Positions 28,488 to 47,790 of a DNA stretch of 64,000 nt are shown here, in pieces. Within the stretch, counting starts at the first letter, position 1. Each line of letters begins with the position of its first letter. Below the pieces are notes generated by a model that saw nothing but the letters and a program-made list of their open reading frames with translations, made no database searches and was not told the DNA's origin. The DNA lies in contig NC_066838.1 in assembly GCF_001640805.2 (NCBI RefSeq), forward strand, positions 17,789,506-17,853,505, read 5' to 3'. This DNA is from Lates calcarifer. Taxonomy: Eukaryota; Chordata; Actinopteri; Centropomidae. The position numbers and the translations under genes were made by a program.

Positions 28488-29638
28488 TAAAAATACTACA
28501 TAACCACAGCTACCAGCTTCTCAAATATGAATGTGGACCCAAATGACATGGAGTAAACCTGGGGCTTTTGGGGACCCTGCCCATTCACCTTATCTTTCAC
28601 AGATTACAAACTATAAGCCCAAAACTATTTAGAAACCTAAAAAATATATGGCTCATATATGACATAGTATTGGTTCAATGTTTATTTTTTGTCAATAGTA
28701 GCAGTAGCAATTGCAGATTATTCACTCAGGATTCTGTTTTTTATTTATTATATAGATCAAATGTTGCTTTATGTTCTGTTGATTTTAGAGGCTATATTAC
28801 AGTTAAGCACAAATGTCTACATGAATAGCTAATGCTAGACTTTTCTTAGTGAAGTTAATATGACCAATACCTCCACTTGTTAGGTCATCATATACAAATT
28901 ACCAGGCAAAATATCACCATGTACTAAATCAAGCATATTTGATTCTGGAAATAAAACAAGTATATTGTATATTCATATTGGCTTCAGCAAACATATCAGT
29001 GTATCCTACTTTGAGTTAGTAACACAAACACACTGCAGTTTTTAAATATTATTTATTCTTGTCTCCTGTTAAATAGGACACATGTGCACCACTCTGAGTC
29101 TTAAAAAAACACAGTGGTTTGGCACTGAGCCACCACCTTTGTAAGAAAATCATGTTATGGCAATTGAGAGCATCTCTTCTGTGTAACACAAGCTTAGAGC
29201 CATTTTGAATTGTACATACATGGGGTCCTTGTTGAACAATAATCAGAGTTGCATACATTCAACAAAGAGGAAACGCTGTAAGTGAATATTATTGCAGCAG
29301 ATATGTATAAAAAAGAAAAAAAACCAAAGACTCTAACACTGACTGACCAAGCTTCAGATTGATCAAAGTGTTGCCCCAGTCATTTTGATGAGGAAATAAC
29401 AGCCAACAATCAAGAAACATTATCATAATTTCCAGTTTCAGAGGGACCAATCCATGCAAGAGAACTGCAGCTCAAAAATATGGGTATGTCATTATTGCAG
29501 TATCTGATTTGAGTCAATCTCAGCATAAGCAGTCTGTGCCCTTGCTGATGTTACACATTAAGTGATGCAAACAATTTGGACATGTATCTGTGGGCTCATG
29601 GGAAGCAGGCTGTGTGGCTTAATCTCAGTCCAATTCCA
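27901..29638. other. Intergenic region between qrich1 promoter and qars1 3' end
   Basis: No gene seen. Holds a fragment of the ATTAATC-type element at about 28308-28400, an AAT microsatellite at 28402-28486 and, near the right end, the probable qars1 3' UTR. A minus-strand AATAAA is read as TTTATT at 29052-29057. Confidence 0.5.
28402..28486. repeat. (AAT)n / (AAC)n microsatellite
   Basis: AATAAT units interrupted by a short AAC block, then a long pure AAT run. It directly abuts the tail of an ATTAATC-type element fragment (TTCAAAGCAAAA), a common birthplace for such repeats. Confidence 0.9.
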
Positions 29639-36490
<6,852 letters not shown>

Positions 36491-37217
36491 TTTTCCACCG
36501 TTATTTAGCGGCTAGACCAGAGCCACACAGACACGCCACCACCGTGCAAGACTTTCCTTCTCGGAGAGAGAGCTCGGGACGACTTCCTGTACGCCTCAAA
36601 GAAAGAAAGAAAAAAAATAGTATAAGCCAATAGGATAAGGCGGGTGCGGATAGTATGAACCAATCGTGAATGGTTTTGAGTCGAAGTTACCGCCTACTAC
36701 GAGCGAGAAAGCCAATCAGCGGCTGTGTTGACATCAGTGAGGGAGGGGTTACCGGAATCAGCGTAATGTTGCATCAGATTGACATTCAGTTACTTCGAAC
36801 AATTATTAACATGAAATTTGTACCACAATTGCTCCGTATTTACGTCAGATTACGTTTTGATTTACAAACACCTAAACATTGCACTTTTCGAAAACTTTTC
36901 TCTCCACATATATGCGTCTTTACAACGCCGTTTAAGGTTTTTGTTGTCCATCATTAACTGTAAGCTAAAACAACTCCGCGAAAGTTGTCTACATTGGTTG
37001 GTGGGAGGTTAAAGTGTACAACGAAGTTGTATCTCCCTGTAAAGTCACTTTATATTAATATGTAGGGTTTGTTTCATGCTGCCGCGTGCACAGAATTGCT
37101 GTACGATGCGTTTTTATAATACCAGGACACCGTGGTGGGGCAGCATACGCTTGTGTTAACCTCTAACCAACAGGGTTAGTGTTAGCACAGACGTCTCTGG
37201 TTAGCATCAATACAATC
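36491..37217. promoter_or_regulatory. Divergent qars1 / ogg1 promoter interval
   Basis: 727 bp separate the two start codons on opposite strands, leaving room for little but a shared or back-to-back promoter. The qars1 side has AAAATGGCGGATAC, a YY1-type motif overlapping the start codon. The region has CpGs near the qars1 end and is AT-richer towards ogg1. No TATA box is evident. Confidence 0.6.
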
Positions 37218-39596
37218 ATGGCCAAACATGCGGTGCTGTCATCGGGGGCAAAAATGTGGAGATCTCTGGTCTGTTTAAAGTCAGAGCTGCGCCTGGACCT
37301 CACTCTTGCCTGTGGACAGTCTTTCCGGTAGGTCGAGCAGATTTATACAGACTTTGAACTTCATATGAAACAAGTGAGCTCAGATCATCCCTATGGCCTT
37401 GCATTAACATATAGTAACCCGCAGCTGGAGAGAAACCGCAGAGGGCCACTGGACCGGAGTGATGGGAGGACGAGTGTGGACTCTAACCCAGACAGATGAC
37501 ACCCTGTGGTACCACGTTTATAAAAACCAAGACGGGCAGAAGATGGGAAGTGACAGGAAGAGGAGAGCTGGAGTTTCTCTCCAGGAGGAAAACAACTCAG
37601 AGAAGAGATTCAAAGGGGCTTTGAAGAAGGAAGAGGAGGAGATGTTGGCTGTGACTTCAGTGCAGGACACTGAGGAGGAAGAAGAGAAGCTGAGAGATTA
37701 CCTCCAGCTGAATGTGAAGCTGGAGGAGTTGTACAGAGAATGGGGAGCTGCAGACCCCCACTTCAGGAAAATTGCAGACATCTTCACAGGTCAGCTCATA
37801 TGTGCCTTTGCATTCCTGATATCACTAATTATTATGCATTAAGCAGTGACTGAGTCAGTATTTGTTTTATGAAATGTGACTCAAATGTAAAATTTGGTCT
37901 TTCTCAGGTGTGCGAATGCTGCGTCAGGACCCGACTGAATGCCTGTTTTCTTTCATTTGCACCTCCAACAACCACATCTCTCGTATCCAGGGCATGGTGG
38001 AGAGACTGTGTCAGGCTCTGGGTGCCCCACTGTGCCAACTGGACGAAACCTCTTACTATGACTTTCCTTCCCTGACTGCACTTGCAGGTGCTCTGTTCTT
38101 TCCCCACAGACACTAAATACCTGTTTATAATCTTGCCAAGAAAACTTCTACGTGTGATGCAGTGTTTACAACTATATCAGGGCTCTGGGTCCCTTGAGTC
38201 CCCAGTAACTCACTTCGGCCATAGTTGCCATAGGGTTAGTGGGGAGGCCTTGATTTGTTTTGTTGCCATTGCAAAAGTATTTTCAACCTCAGTCATCTTA
38301 CAGAAGACAGACAAATGTCCTTACAACCACTGCCTATCATTGATGGTTCAGTGGTACAAATCCACATTTGACTTGATTAGTTTAACTACAGCCCTACAGC
38401 AGCACCACCATTAACACTGACCAATACTGAGTCATAACCTGGGTGACAATCAGTGATACCAAATACACATGTTTACGTATAGGTTCACAAACAAAATGAA
38501 AGAGACCCGCTGCCATAATTCATCAAAACAGCCTGTCACATTCATGTCTGGATCCTATATTTATACCAACCTATCAAGTTTATTAAAAATTAGTAATATG
38601 AGTGAAGTAGCCAAATTGAGAGTCATCTTGAGTAACTAGTCATTGAAATGTTTATATCCAATAAAAAAAAAAAGCACATGCAAAGAGCAGGCTCACTTAC
38701 TGTCATCATAATTGTATGTTTTCTTCATTGTGATTGGCAGACAGCAGCGTAGAGGCATGTCTCAGGGATCTCGGTTTTGGATACAGGGCTCGGTTTCTGC
38801 AGCAGAGCGCAAAGCAAGTTCTGGACACCCATGGTCTCCAGTGGCTTGAAGGTCTACGCAGCATTCCATATCTGCAGGCCCGTGATGCTCTGCGTGCGCT
38901 TCCTGGTGTGGGCACCAAGGTACAGCAGCCTTTTATGTTTTCCTAAAATGAAGTGAACATGTACTAACAAGTAATGAGGGCTCTGTGTCATCCTGTAGGT
39001 GGCAGACTGTGTATGTCTGATGTCCCTGGATAAGGCAGAGGCCGTGCCCGTCGACACACATGTGTGGCAGATCGCTAAACGCGACTACAAATATGCTGCT
39101 GGGAACGGACAGAAGAGCATCACAGATAAACTTCACAGAGATATTGGTTGGTATTCACACATCTCAGTAGTTTCAAGTGGTTGCAAATGTTGAGTAATTA
39201 TTCTCTTTAATTCTTAACACAACGTGTACTGTTATATTTCTACACAGGTGATTTTTTCAGAAAACTGTGGGGTCCTTATGCTGGTTGGGCACATTCGGTC
39301 AGTGTGTTATTTAGCACTCAGTATCTGTTTCTGTCACGTCTCCCTCTCCACGTCTCTCTGCTGTAACCACAAAGTGCCTCTTTCTGTTTTAGGTGTTGTT
39401 CTGTGCTGATCTCAAGAAGTTCCAAAAGTTAAAAGAAACGCCACATCTGATGCAGCCGAAGAAAGAGGAAAAGGATGAAGAAGAAATGAGGGTAGCGTGC
39501 AAGAAAGCAAAAATCAGGACGGAGGAAAATGGAACTGTGAAGCACACGAAAACCAAGAAAACAAAGACGTCTGTCAAGAATGAGAAGGCGGTATGA
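37218..39596 (+). CDS. ogg1: 8-oxoguanine DNA N-glycosylase/AP lyase
   Basis: Seven exons in phase: 37218-37327, 37425-37789, 37908-38087, 38741-38919, 38999-39146, 39248-39297, 39393-39596; 411 aa (human nuclear form 345). It excises 8-oxoguanine paired with C, starting base-excision repair in nucleus and mitochondria. The N-terminal domain has [15 protein letters not shown] and [15 protein letters not shown]; then [20 protein letters not shown] and the helix-hairpin-helix region with [11 protein letters not shown]. The catalytic lysine is Lys278 (human Lys249) and the catalytic aspartate is in VPVDTHVW, Asp297 (human Asp268); both are shifted by 29 residues. The shift is explained by a charged Lys/Glu-rich insertion in exon 2, about residues 80-125. 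A Lys-rich tail of roughly 45 residues after the core ([11 protein letters not shown]) may be a nuclear localisation signal. The first ATG in this frame after the qars1 side was taken as the start; [18 protein letters not shown] matches the family. The ATG at 37459 is internal. Confidence 0.97.
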
Positions 39597-40160
39597 GGTA
39601 AACAAGCTTCTCACATCAGGATTCACATCCGGTTACTCCAACACACTTTGTGTTTTGGCTTTTTTATATTGGGGAAGCAAGACAAACACATAACAAGCGA
39701 TTTAACAGAGATAGACATTACATGACCACATATACATACAATACTACAGTGGGACAAGCATTACATTGAACGCGGACTGTGGTGTAAGTGTAAGAGATGA
39801 ATTGATAAGGTGCACAACTGTGTAGGAAAGAAAAAAGAAAAACTGGCAGCTTTTTCTGTCACTTTATAGCTGTAGATACCCCTTTTTCATATCTTTTTAC
39901 TTAAGGAAAAAGGAAGATGAGAGAAGAAGGAAGAAAAACACTTAAAAAACTGTTCATTCAGCTTTATTTGAAAACCCACTGGAATTAAAAATGTAGGAGA
40001 TTTATTTGTCAGGAACACAGTATAAACTTGATTACTGTAAAATGATTCTCAGGGGTTTTGTGTTCATATGTTTTTATATTTTACTGTAACCTATCATATG
40101 TCTACCTCCCCATGAGTTCACTATTACAAATGCAGTACATTGATGTTTTTTTTTTTTTAC

Positions 40161-40166
40161 AATAAA
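40161..40166 (+). terminator. AATAAA polyadenylation signal, ogg1
   Basis: Canonical hexamer in TTTTACAATAAAAACAAA, about 565 bases after the ogg1 stop. Confidence 0.45.
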
Positions 40167-40278
40167 AACAAAATAACTTATATTCTGGTATTTCTTAAAT
40201 TAAATATATTAATTCAGAGGTATGCTCAAGCACAGTGAAACCATCAGTCACATTTGTGTTAAGTGTTCCCAGTAGTGG

Positions 40279-40291
40279 CCGCTAGATGGCA
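40279..40291 (+). promoter_or_regulatory. CTCF-like motif 1
   Basis: CCGCTAGATGGCA within GTAGTGGCCGCTAGATGGCA fits the CTCF core consensus closely in the forward orientation. It lies 683 bases past the ogg1 stop. Confidence 0.5.
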
Positions 40292-41365
40292 ATATACCAC
40301 AGAAGATATTGCTCTGCAAAATAATATCATAGTGGGCCATTTGCTTTAGCCAGTTTTTTTTTTTTTTTAAAAAGAGAACAAACTGCACTATTTCCCTGGG
40401 TGAATATTATTTGTCAAGCCCCCAGGTTCCTGTTACACCATGTACTCACACGCCATGGCATTTGTGTGCCTGTCTGAAAAGGTCATAGGACGCCAAAACG
40501 GGTGTTTCTTCCGTGAATTCCCAGCATTAAAATAGTATGTCTGTCTGTTGGATCATAAAAAGCTGTTTGGCTGGGTGGCTGTGAAGTGCCATGGTGTCTG
40601 AATGTTTATCTATAGGCATTAGTTGACTGTGTCAGCTGGTCTTTTTATAGCAGGGATTGCAGTTATCGGCTGTCACTGCTTGGGACGAGTGTGACTGTCT
40701 GTAGTGACAGCATGGACGTGTCTCCTGGAGCGTTTGACCTAATAATGTCCCTTTATGACAGTGACTGAGCAATATTTTAGTTTGTTTGAAATATATGTAA
40801 AGAAATTATTCTGAAATGTGTCTACAGCGTACGTAACCTTTGGGTCTCGTTCTTGCCCTAATTTGAGAAATATTTTAGGACATGTCGGCTTAAGTGAGCA
40901 GGTGCATCATGTGTGTAGTTGTTGCATCTGCGTGTCTATATGTGCATGTCTTATACCCATACAAGAGCTTGTTTTATTTGTGGAAGAGTGTGCAGTCATG
41001 TGAGTTAATGAATATGTGAGTCAGCTTTCATCCCCACTCCAGTTGAGCTGAACAGAAGCTGGGGCCCAGCTTTAAGGCAGAATCAGACTGAAGAGGAAAA
41101 AACAGATAGAATAATAGTAAAAAAAAAAAAAAAAAGAAAAAAAGAAGAGAGAATGAGATAGGTGGAAGTGTGCTTTAGGTGGGGACATGAATTTTAAAGG
41201 AAAAGCCACGCGTGCACGCAAGTTTACTTGCAAAGACGAAAACAACACAACAGTGGCCTGTGCGTTATGTAAGAGGTGGGTCACAGCTTGTGTTTTGCCC
41301 TCAGGGATTGCTCATTTGAAAGGACATCTCTCAGCGTGCCTTCTTTCTCAAAAAGCTCCTCCTTC

Positions 41366-41384
41366 AGGCACCAGGGGGCGCCAT
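41366..41384 (+). promoter_or_regulatory. CTCF-like motif 2
   Basis: GGCACCAGGGGGCGCCATG is a near-ideal CTCF core (CACCAGGGGGCGCC) in the same orientation as the motif at 40279, about 1.1 kb further on. Confidence 0.55.
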
Positions 41385-43321
41385 GTTTAGAGCTCAAGTA
41401 AAAGGGAAAGGCCTCCGACTATTTCCAGATGTGCAGCAGTGAGTTTGTATTTGTTTGGCTTTGGGTGACAGCATGTGAGAGGTGGTTTTGTGGTAGCTGA
41501 CTTTAAGAGATGTGGGGACTTGTGTTGTCAAGTGTGTGTGTGTGTGTGCTCATGGATAAAAGAACCAGATGGGGAATGTCTGTTTTTGGCTGATGCAATT
41601 AATTAAAAATCTGACATTCAAGGTGCTTTATCACACGTGGTGGAGAAATGTAAAAAGCCCAAACACTCATTTATCAGTTTATTAGGAACATTTAGCTAAA
41701 ACTGATGGAGTCTAATACAACCAGCAATAAATCCTTCTTCGGGATGTAGTTTAAGGTGCTGATGAACTGCATTGTTTATGTTGAGAGGTGTTCCTATTAA
41801 TCTGTTCACTCCATTCAAATGAGTGAGGCTAGGCTAAACAACAGACACAGCTCTTTGTATGATACAATGCAGTTTTATAGCACCACAAACTGCAGCCTCC
41901 AAAATTTATTTAAGGACTGTAGGATTTTATTGAAGGAGTGTCGTATTGGATTTCACTAGTTTAAGCTAGGTGTTCCTAATAATTAACAACCAAGTATATG
42001 TAGCCATAAAGCAGCCCTGCTGATTGATTTGCAACATTGCCCATAATGGCCTTATACAACCAAAGATGATAAAGCAACACAGTATAAATGGTATAGATTG
42101 CAATAATATAGTTCGTCTAATAGATTCTGTCCTGTATATAGTTTTGCTTTGATATAAGGTGCTTCAGTGGAATTGCATAAGTGGTAATTGGGAATACCTT
42201 TACTGTGTAATATACTTGAAGGTATGTAATAATAATAATTATTATTATTATGATAAACAGAATTTATTCAGTTTAAAGTGTAAATCTCTGACAGTTTTTC
42301 ACAGTACAGTCATGTTGCCCTTTATGTCAGAGCTAACCATATTTGTCAAAGGGATAAACTTTTTAAAATCTTAGCGTTGTTTTTATCAAATTATTTTTTT
42401 TAAATTGATTTTTTCATATCCATTTTCTCTGCCCTGAACCCAAACATGGTCTCCATGCACATCCACACTCTGTCTGCTACTTAAAATGATGGATGTTATT
42501 ATTCCTGAATAGTAACAGATGTATTATATAACAGTTTCTGATTCAGTACCTAAAATGGATAAAATTAAACGAAAGTTGTGTTGATTCACCTTAGATGTGG
42601 TGAAACCCAACGCTGCTGGAGATAGCTGTGGGGGAGCGCAGCGGACGGGGGAGGCGGTCCCCTTGTGGAGGTCTGTCTTTGGGGCCCGGAGTTGGGCAGA
42701 TTATTCCTTGGTGTCTAGACAACCATAGGGTGAGGGGGGGAAAGCCACAGAGAGAAAAACTGAGAGCACAGAGCTGGCAGAGGTATTTTAGATCTTAAGC
42801 TTTTCTGCCTCGTGTGTGGATGGACGTTAGCATATGACGGTCTTGGCTGTTCTTAATGAAAGAGGCTTATTTTGTGGAGAAAATTAATACTCTCTACCAT
42901 CTGATAGAATCCCTGCTTGGCCAGCGGCGGCGATTAAGGTTCAATGCCTTATAGATTGGGTGGAAGAAACAGTTCCGTCTGCTCCGGTGTTAGATTTCAG
43001 AGCCCCTACCAGGATCAATTCAAATGACCAAGAGGAATGTATTCACCACATTCCTGGACAAAGATGGTATAGAAACACTATCCACAGTATATATGGGTGT
43101 GGGATAGCAGAAGTTCCTTGGGCGGTTTTGGTGTGTGTCGGTGTCAGTGCAGCTAACTCCCTCCTTTTTAAGAATTTGTTCATTTAGGAAGCTTTAAATA
43201 AGGCTGACGTCTCGCTTTATTTAAAGCCCTCTAAAAATTCCCCTATATGAATCAAGAGCTGTTGTTAAAGGTGATATATATGTGTAACTTACAGAGTTGA
43301 CCTGCTTTAATTTTAAGATCC

Positions 43322-43485
43322 ACAGTGGTGGAAAGTAATGAAGTACATTGCCTAAAGTACCATACTTAAGTGCCAGTCTGGAGGTACTTGTACTTTACTG
43401 GAGTACTTCCAGTTTATGCTACTTTATACTTCTACTCCACTACATTTCAGAGGGGAATATTTTATGTTTATACTGCACTACATTT
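43322..43485. repeat. Teleost interspersed element (AGTGGTGGAAAGTA type)
   Basis: CACAGTGGTGGAAAGTAATG, AAGTACATTGCCTAAAGTAC, GGTACTTGTACTTTACTGGA, CTTCTACTCCACTACATTTC and AGAGGGGAATATTTTA match a short element that is extremely common in teleosts. Both orientation and order are as expected. Confidence 0.75.
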
Positions 43486-45150
43486 ATCTTTGTAACTGTA
43501 CAGAAGAAAATGTGAATGGTTACATGTTTCCATTAACTATCCTTATCTGAATATGCGAGTATGGAATATTTTAATGGTGCAGTTTTGCTTTTACTCAAAG
43601 GATCTGTGAGACATATGAAAAATTTATCTATGTCTTTATAGATTATGTCAAACCAGCTCAGGACAGAGGGGAATTATGGGATAGTAATCTGCTTGTCAAA
43701 ACTGTGGGTGTGACCACTTGTCTTAAAGACTACTTTAGAAAAGTCGGCTCATGTCAGTACAAAAGTGCAAATTAAAAGAAACAACATGGCACCACCAGAA
43801 GTTCAAATATCTCACTTATCATGAGTTTGGACCCGCCTGAGCTCTCCCTTATTTCAATCAGAGCCTGTTTAGTATTCAGACAAGAGGACAGGAGACCTGT
43901 GTAGGAGGGAAGATTTATCTGGGACTTTTTAGATTTCATTTCACAGGGTCAGATGAATCAGCGAGTGCATTAGTACACCAGATTACAGTAATCTCGTTAC
44001 AAGAGAAATATAACTGGATAACAGTCAATTAATACTACACTGCAGAGGTGAGTACATGAGAGGTGGATGTACACATACATTAAATGCCTAAATGTGATAA
44101 GAATCTAAAATAAAAAAAAAGCTTAATATTTAAGATTTATATATTTTAATTGTATGTTATATGTCCATCTACAGGATTACACTGTTTTAACAAATATCAC
44201 ATAAAGTTCATTAGTTTACATTTTTTTTGTGTAAATTACATGACATGACATCTCTTGCAAAAACTATCTCGAGATAGACATCTATTCTTTATTCTCTATT
44301 TGCTGAATGTCTTTAAATGTAGAGGGTTTGATCACTTATCCCTGACGTAGGCTATAGAATATTAGTCATAATCCATGTGCAATAATGTGATTACCATGTT
44401 GAAGTGTCCCTGTTCTTTCTATCCAAACACTCCAGTGTCTCTCCTGCTGGTTCAGTAGTAATGTAATGGCATTAGGACAATCCTCTGAGCTGCGCGGGTT
44501 ATTTTAGGACTCTACAGTACAGACAAGCTAATGAAAGTGACAAATACACGGAGAGGAAACAATGATTCATAGTGAGCTGGTTATCTTCTGGTAACCAAGT
44601 ATGGTGTGCACTTCATGCCCTTTGCCATCTTTACTGTGTAGTATATCTGCTTTTGGGCTCAATCAGGGCAGAGCTGCAGTCCCAACAGCATGTCCAAACT
44701 AGGATGTTGTGTTTGTGCAAGACTAGAGAGACAATCGGGCAAGGGGGGAGACGAGGGAGGAGAGGCACCAAGCCAAGGTGCAGCATGAGGAAACAGTATC
44801 ATGTTGGCTAAGGCTGGCTCGCTCCCCTCTACAAACTCTGGTTGGAGGGCAGGAGGAGAGAGGGAGGCTAGAGTTTCATGCACCGCTCTGTTCCCAGCTT
44901 ATTGTCCTCCCTGCTGCTGCTGCACCGACACCCTGCCAGAAATGTCAGGTGCCTCCTCCTCACCTGTCCTCACGTGACACACCTTTCACCTCAACAATCC
45001 AGTTTAGAGCTGTATTCCCAGATATTATATATGGCTCAACCCCCCAGAACATGGATAGAGGCGCTGCATGCTGTGTGATGATGTCAATACCAGTGTCGTC
45101 ATATTTCCACTGGGCACTGTCTGAACAGGCCGCCGCTGAGAGAAAGGTAG

Positions 45151-45598
45151 ATGAGGTGATATACAGTTTACGCGGATATACTCAAGTACGTGCCGGATTG
45201 CTGTTGCGTAACAGGAGTGCCAGGCGGTAGGTTGGTTGGTTGGTTGGTAGGTAGGTAGGCAATCGCGTTTATCCGCTTGTGAGGGAAAAAAATGAGAGGG
45301 AGGGAGCGATGGGAAGAGAGATGGAGCGGTTGGAGGGGGCGTGCATCTCCTTACTAGCTCAGGACTGGAGAGAGCTGGCAGTGGTACAAGGCTGCTGAAC
45401 GCAACCTCTCTGCGTGTGTGACTGATAGACGACCGTTTTCACCTCCACTTCCGCCAGTTGTATCCTCTGCGACTACAAAAATCGGCGAACTTGACCGACT
45501 CTTTTTCCCCCCACCCTTGGATAACTCGATATGTCCTAGCCACTCATCATATCCTGCCGCAGAGGACGCCATCGGAGAGGAGCCGCACAGACCTGCAG
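45151..45598 (+). promoter_or_regulatory. Probable prrt3 promoter and non-coding first exon
   Basis: A GC-richer block with CpGs and a run of GGTT/GGTA units (45228-45259) leads to CCGCACAGACCTGCAG|GTACGTTTG, a strong donor at 45598. The next acceptor on this strand with a supported exon is at 53802 (TCTGCCACCAG), so an 8.2-kb first intron in the 5' UTR is inferred. Transcript evidence would be needed to fix the start. Confidence 0.4.
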
Positions 45599-47762
45599 GT
45601 ACGTTTGTCGGATGGACTTTTTGTTAAGCAGTTGTGGAGTGGCTGCTATGCGGCGATACTTTGCGCAGTGACCCATGCGATGACGCTGCCTCTACCTGTG
45701 CCGCGGTAACCAGCCGTTGGTCCAGGGGTTACGGGTTATTAACGTTAATTAAACACACCGCTGTCGCATTTTTTAAAACCTGTACTTGGTTTCCGTACTA
45801 TGTGTACACCGTTATTGGGAATAATAAAGAGCTAATGTCCCTAAATCGTGAGGAGTGCAGGACGAAGCGGCACTTTGGGCAATTTTTGTCAGTTAGGATG
45901 GTAACGAACAAAGTAACGCCGTTACTGCTGTTCGTGACCAACGGTGAATAATGTTAGCTTGTGACTGGAATGTACAAAAAGCTTTAAATCAGACTTTCAA
46001 TTGGACTGAAGAGCATTTTGAATCCGAAAACCACCCTCTGTCCTTGGCAGTGGCGAAGTTCTCATGTACACTTACTTACACGCTGATGTTTGCCACCGTT
46101 ACTAACTACTAGCTTACTTGCTACAGCTAGCCACTTAGTTACAGTTACACTTAGAGCTAGCTGCTTACGGATGCCTCACAACAGCCGATTCAGGGATGTA
46201 ACACACCCCATACACTCACCTATGGAAAGTTGGCTCTGTTGTTAATTTATGAAGTCGTATTTAGTGAATTCTTTGTTTCAGCTCCTGAAAGACCCGTCAC
46301 TGGGAGTAGCTTAGAAATCATCCAATTTACAGATCCACCAGCTTCTTTTATTAATTTGAATGGAAACCCAAAGTGCCGAAATTTCCCAGGAAATTGAAAG
46401 GGTCTCTCTGTCCGTAAAGTGGAAACAACTGTGTGCACATTGTAGAGACAGCAACAAGTGGAATACTATTTCTCCCTTTGGCCAGTGTTCGCAGGTGCGC
46501 AGCGTGTTGTGTCTGTGCGTGTGTAGTTTACGGTACATTTACGAGCGTTGTCCATGTAGGAGAAGGGCTGTGGCACTTTTACAGGATCTGGATCCACCTG
46601 TTCCTCATCAGGATTTGAACGCATCCAGCGGAGGGAGAGGACAGAAAAGGGGTGGGTCGGTGGGGGTGGGGGGGTTGAGGAACCGCGCCAATGCGCCTTT
46701 CTAAATGATGAGCGCAAAGGGCAGGCAGAGCTGCTCCAAAGTGCTACTGGATGTAACGCAGAACAGAGCACTGCCAGACGAGTTGAACCCAAAAGAAAAA
46801 CAACACACCCTGATCCACTGACAAGAGAAAATGGCTATCTACTCTTAAAGTAGCTCAAAATAAGATTTACAGGCTGCTTTGATGGTGTTTTCACAGAGAA
46901 GTGGGTTTTAGAAGAGTAAAAGGGTGTTACAAGAGACAGGATGATCCATGACTGCATGCCTAGGTATTAAGTAGCCTATAAATGGCTTACTTTAATGGGT
47001 TATCTTGTTACCAAAAAAAAGAAGTTATTATTCACTCATATTTTGGGCCAGTGGCTTTTAAAGTGGCAGGTTTGTTAAACAATACCTCCCAGTTAATATT
47101 CGACACGTCACAGTTCCCAGAACAGACAGTCTCGAACTGTTGGAATAGTGGAAAATAAACATAACTCAAGACATCAGTATATCAATGAAGCATAAACCCA
47201 CTAACCACTACGCACAATTTGTCCCTATAAGCTCTTTTATAGCTCTGGATCTTTTCAGCTACGGGTATACCAAGCAGTCCAGTAAATTCATTATTACATT
47301 TTTGAATGCGCCAAGGACATTCATGCATAAGATAATACTTCATTGCTTGCAAATTCGGTCATTGCCACACAACACACCACTTAACACAGGGGCCATTTTA
47401 TTGCACCCAGCTGTGATGATGTGAGAGTCTTGGGTTAAAGTGGAGCTGTGGTTAACTCCCTGTTGCAGGCATACGGTTTATGACTTGTGATGCCTGTAAT
47501 CAGTTTTCCTGAAAGTGTTTTGTGGCTTGACGTGGTTTAGCAGCTGCAGTCTCAATCAGCCGCCGGACTTGCTATCTCTCAGGGTGTGTTTCTGGGCATG
47601 TGTGAGCACTAATTTGAACATCTGAGCACGCTCAGGTTGTAGTTATTCACTGAACCTTTGCAGACAATGTCAACTCAGCTGCTAAACTTTCTTTCCATGG
47701 TCACCTATCAGATGTCAATATTTGTAGCATGTGTTTTTGTGCAGGGGGCTGTGCCTGTCTAC

Positions 47763-47790
47763 GTGTGTGTGTGTGTGTGTGTGTGTGTGG
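47763..47790. repeat. (GT)n microsatellite
   Basis: About 13 GT units in the inferred first intron of prrt3. Confidence 0.9.

Larger units (their letters stand above)
39597..45150. other. Gene-free interval between ogg1 and prrt3
   Basis: About 5.5 kb without a supportable exon. It holds the ogg1 3' end (AATAAA at 40161-40166), two CTCF-like motifs, an A-run at about 41119-41135, a GC-rich block at 42600-42780 with an X-box-like palindrome, and a teleost repeat at 43322-43480. Confidence 0.6.

Noticed and set aside
44778..45230. 150-aa plus-strand frame upstream of prrt3
   Set aside because: No recognisable domain, no splice logic and overlapping frames on both strands; it sits in the prrt3 promoter region.
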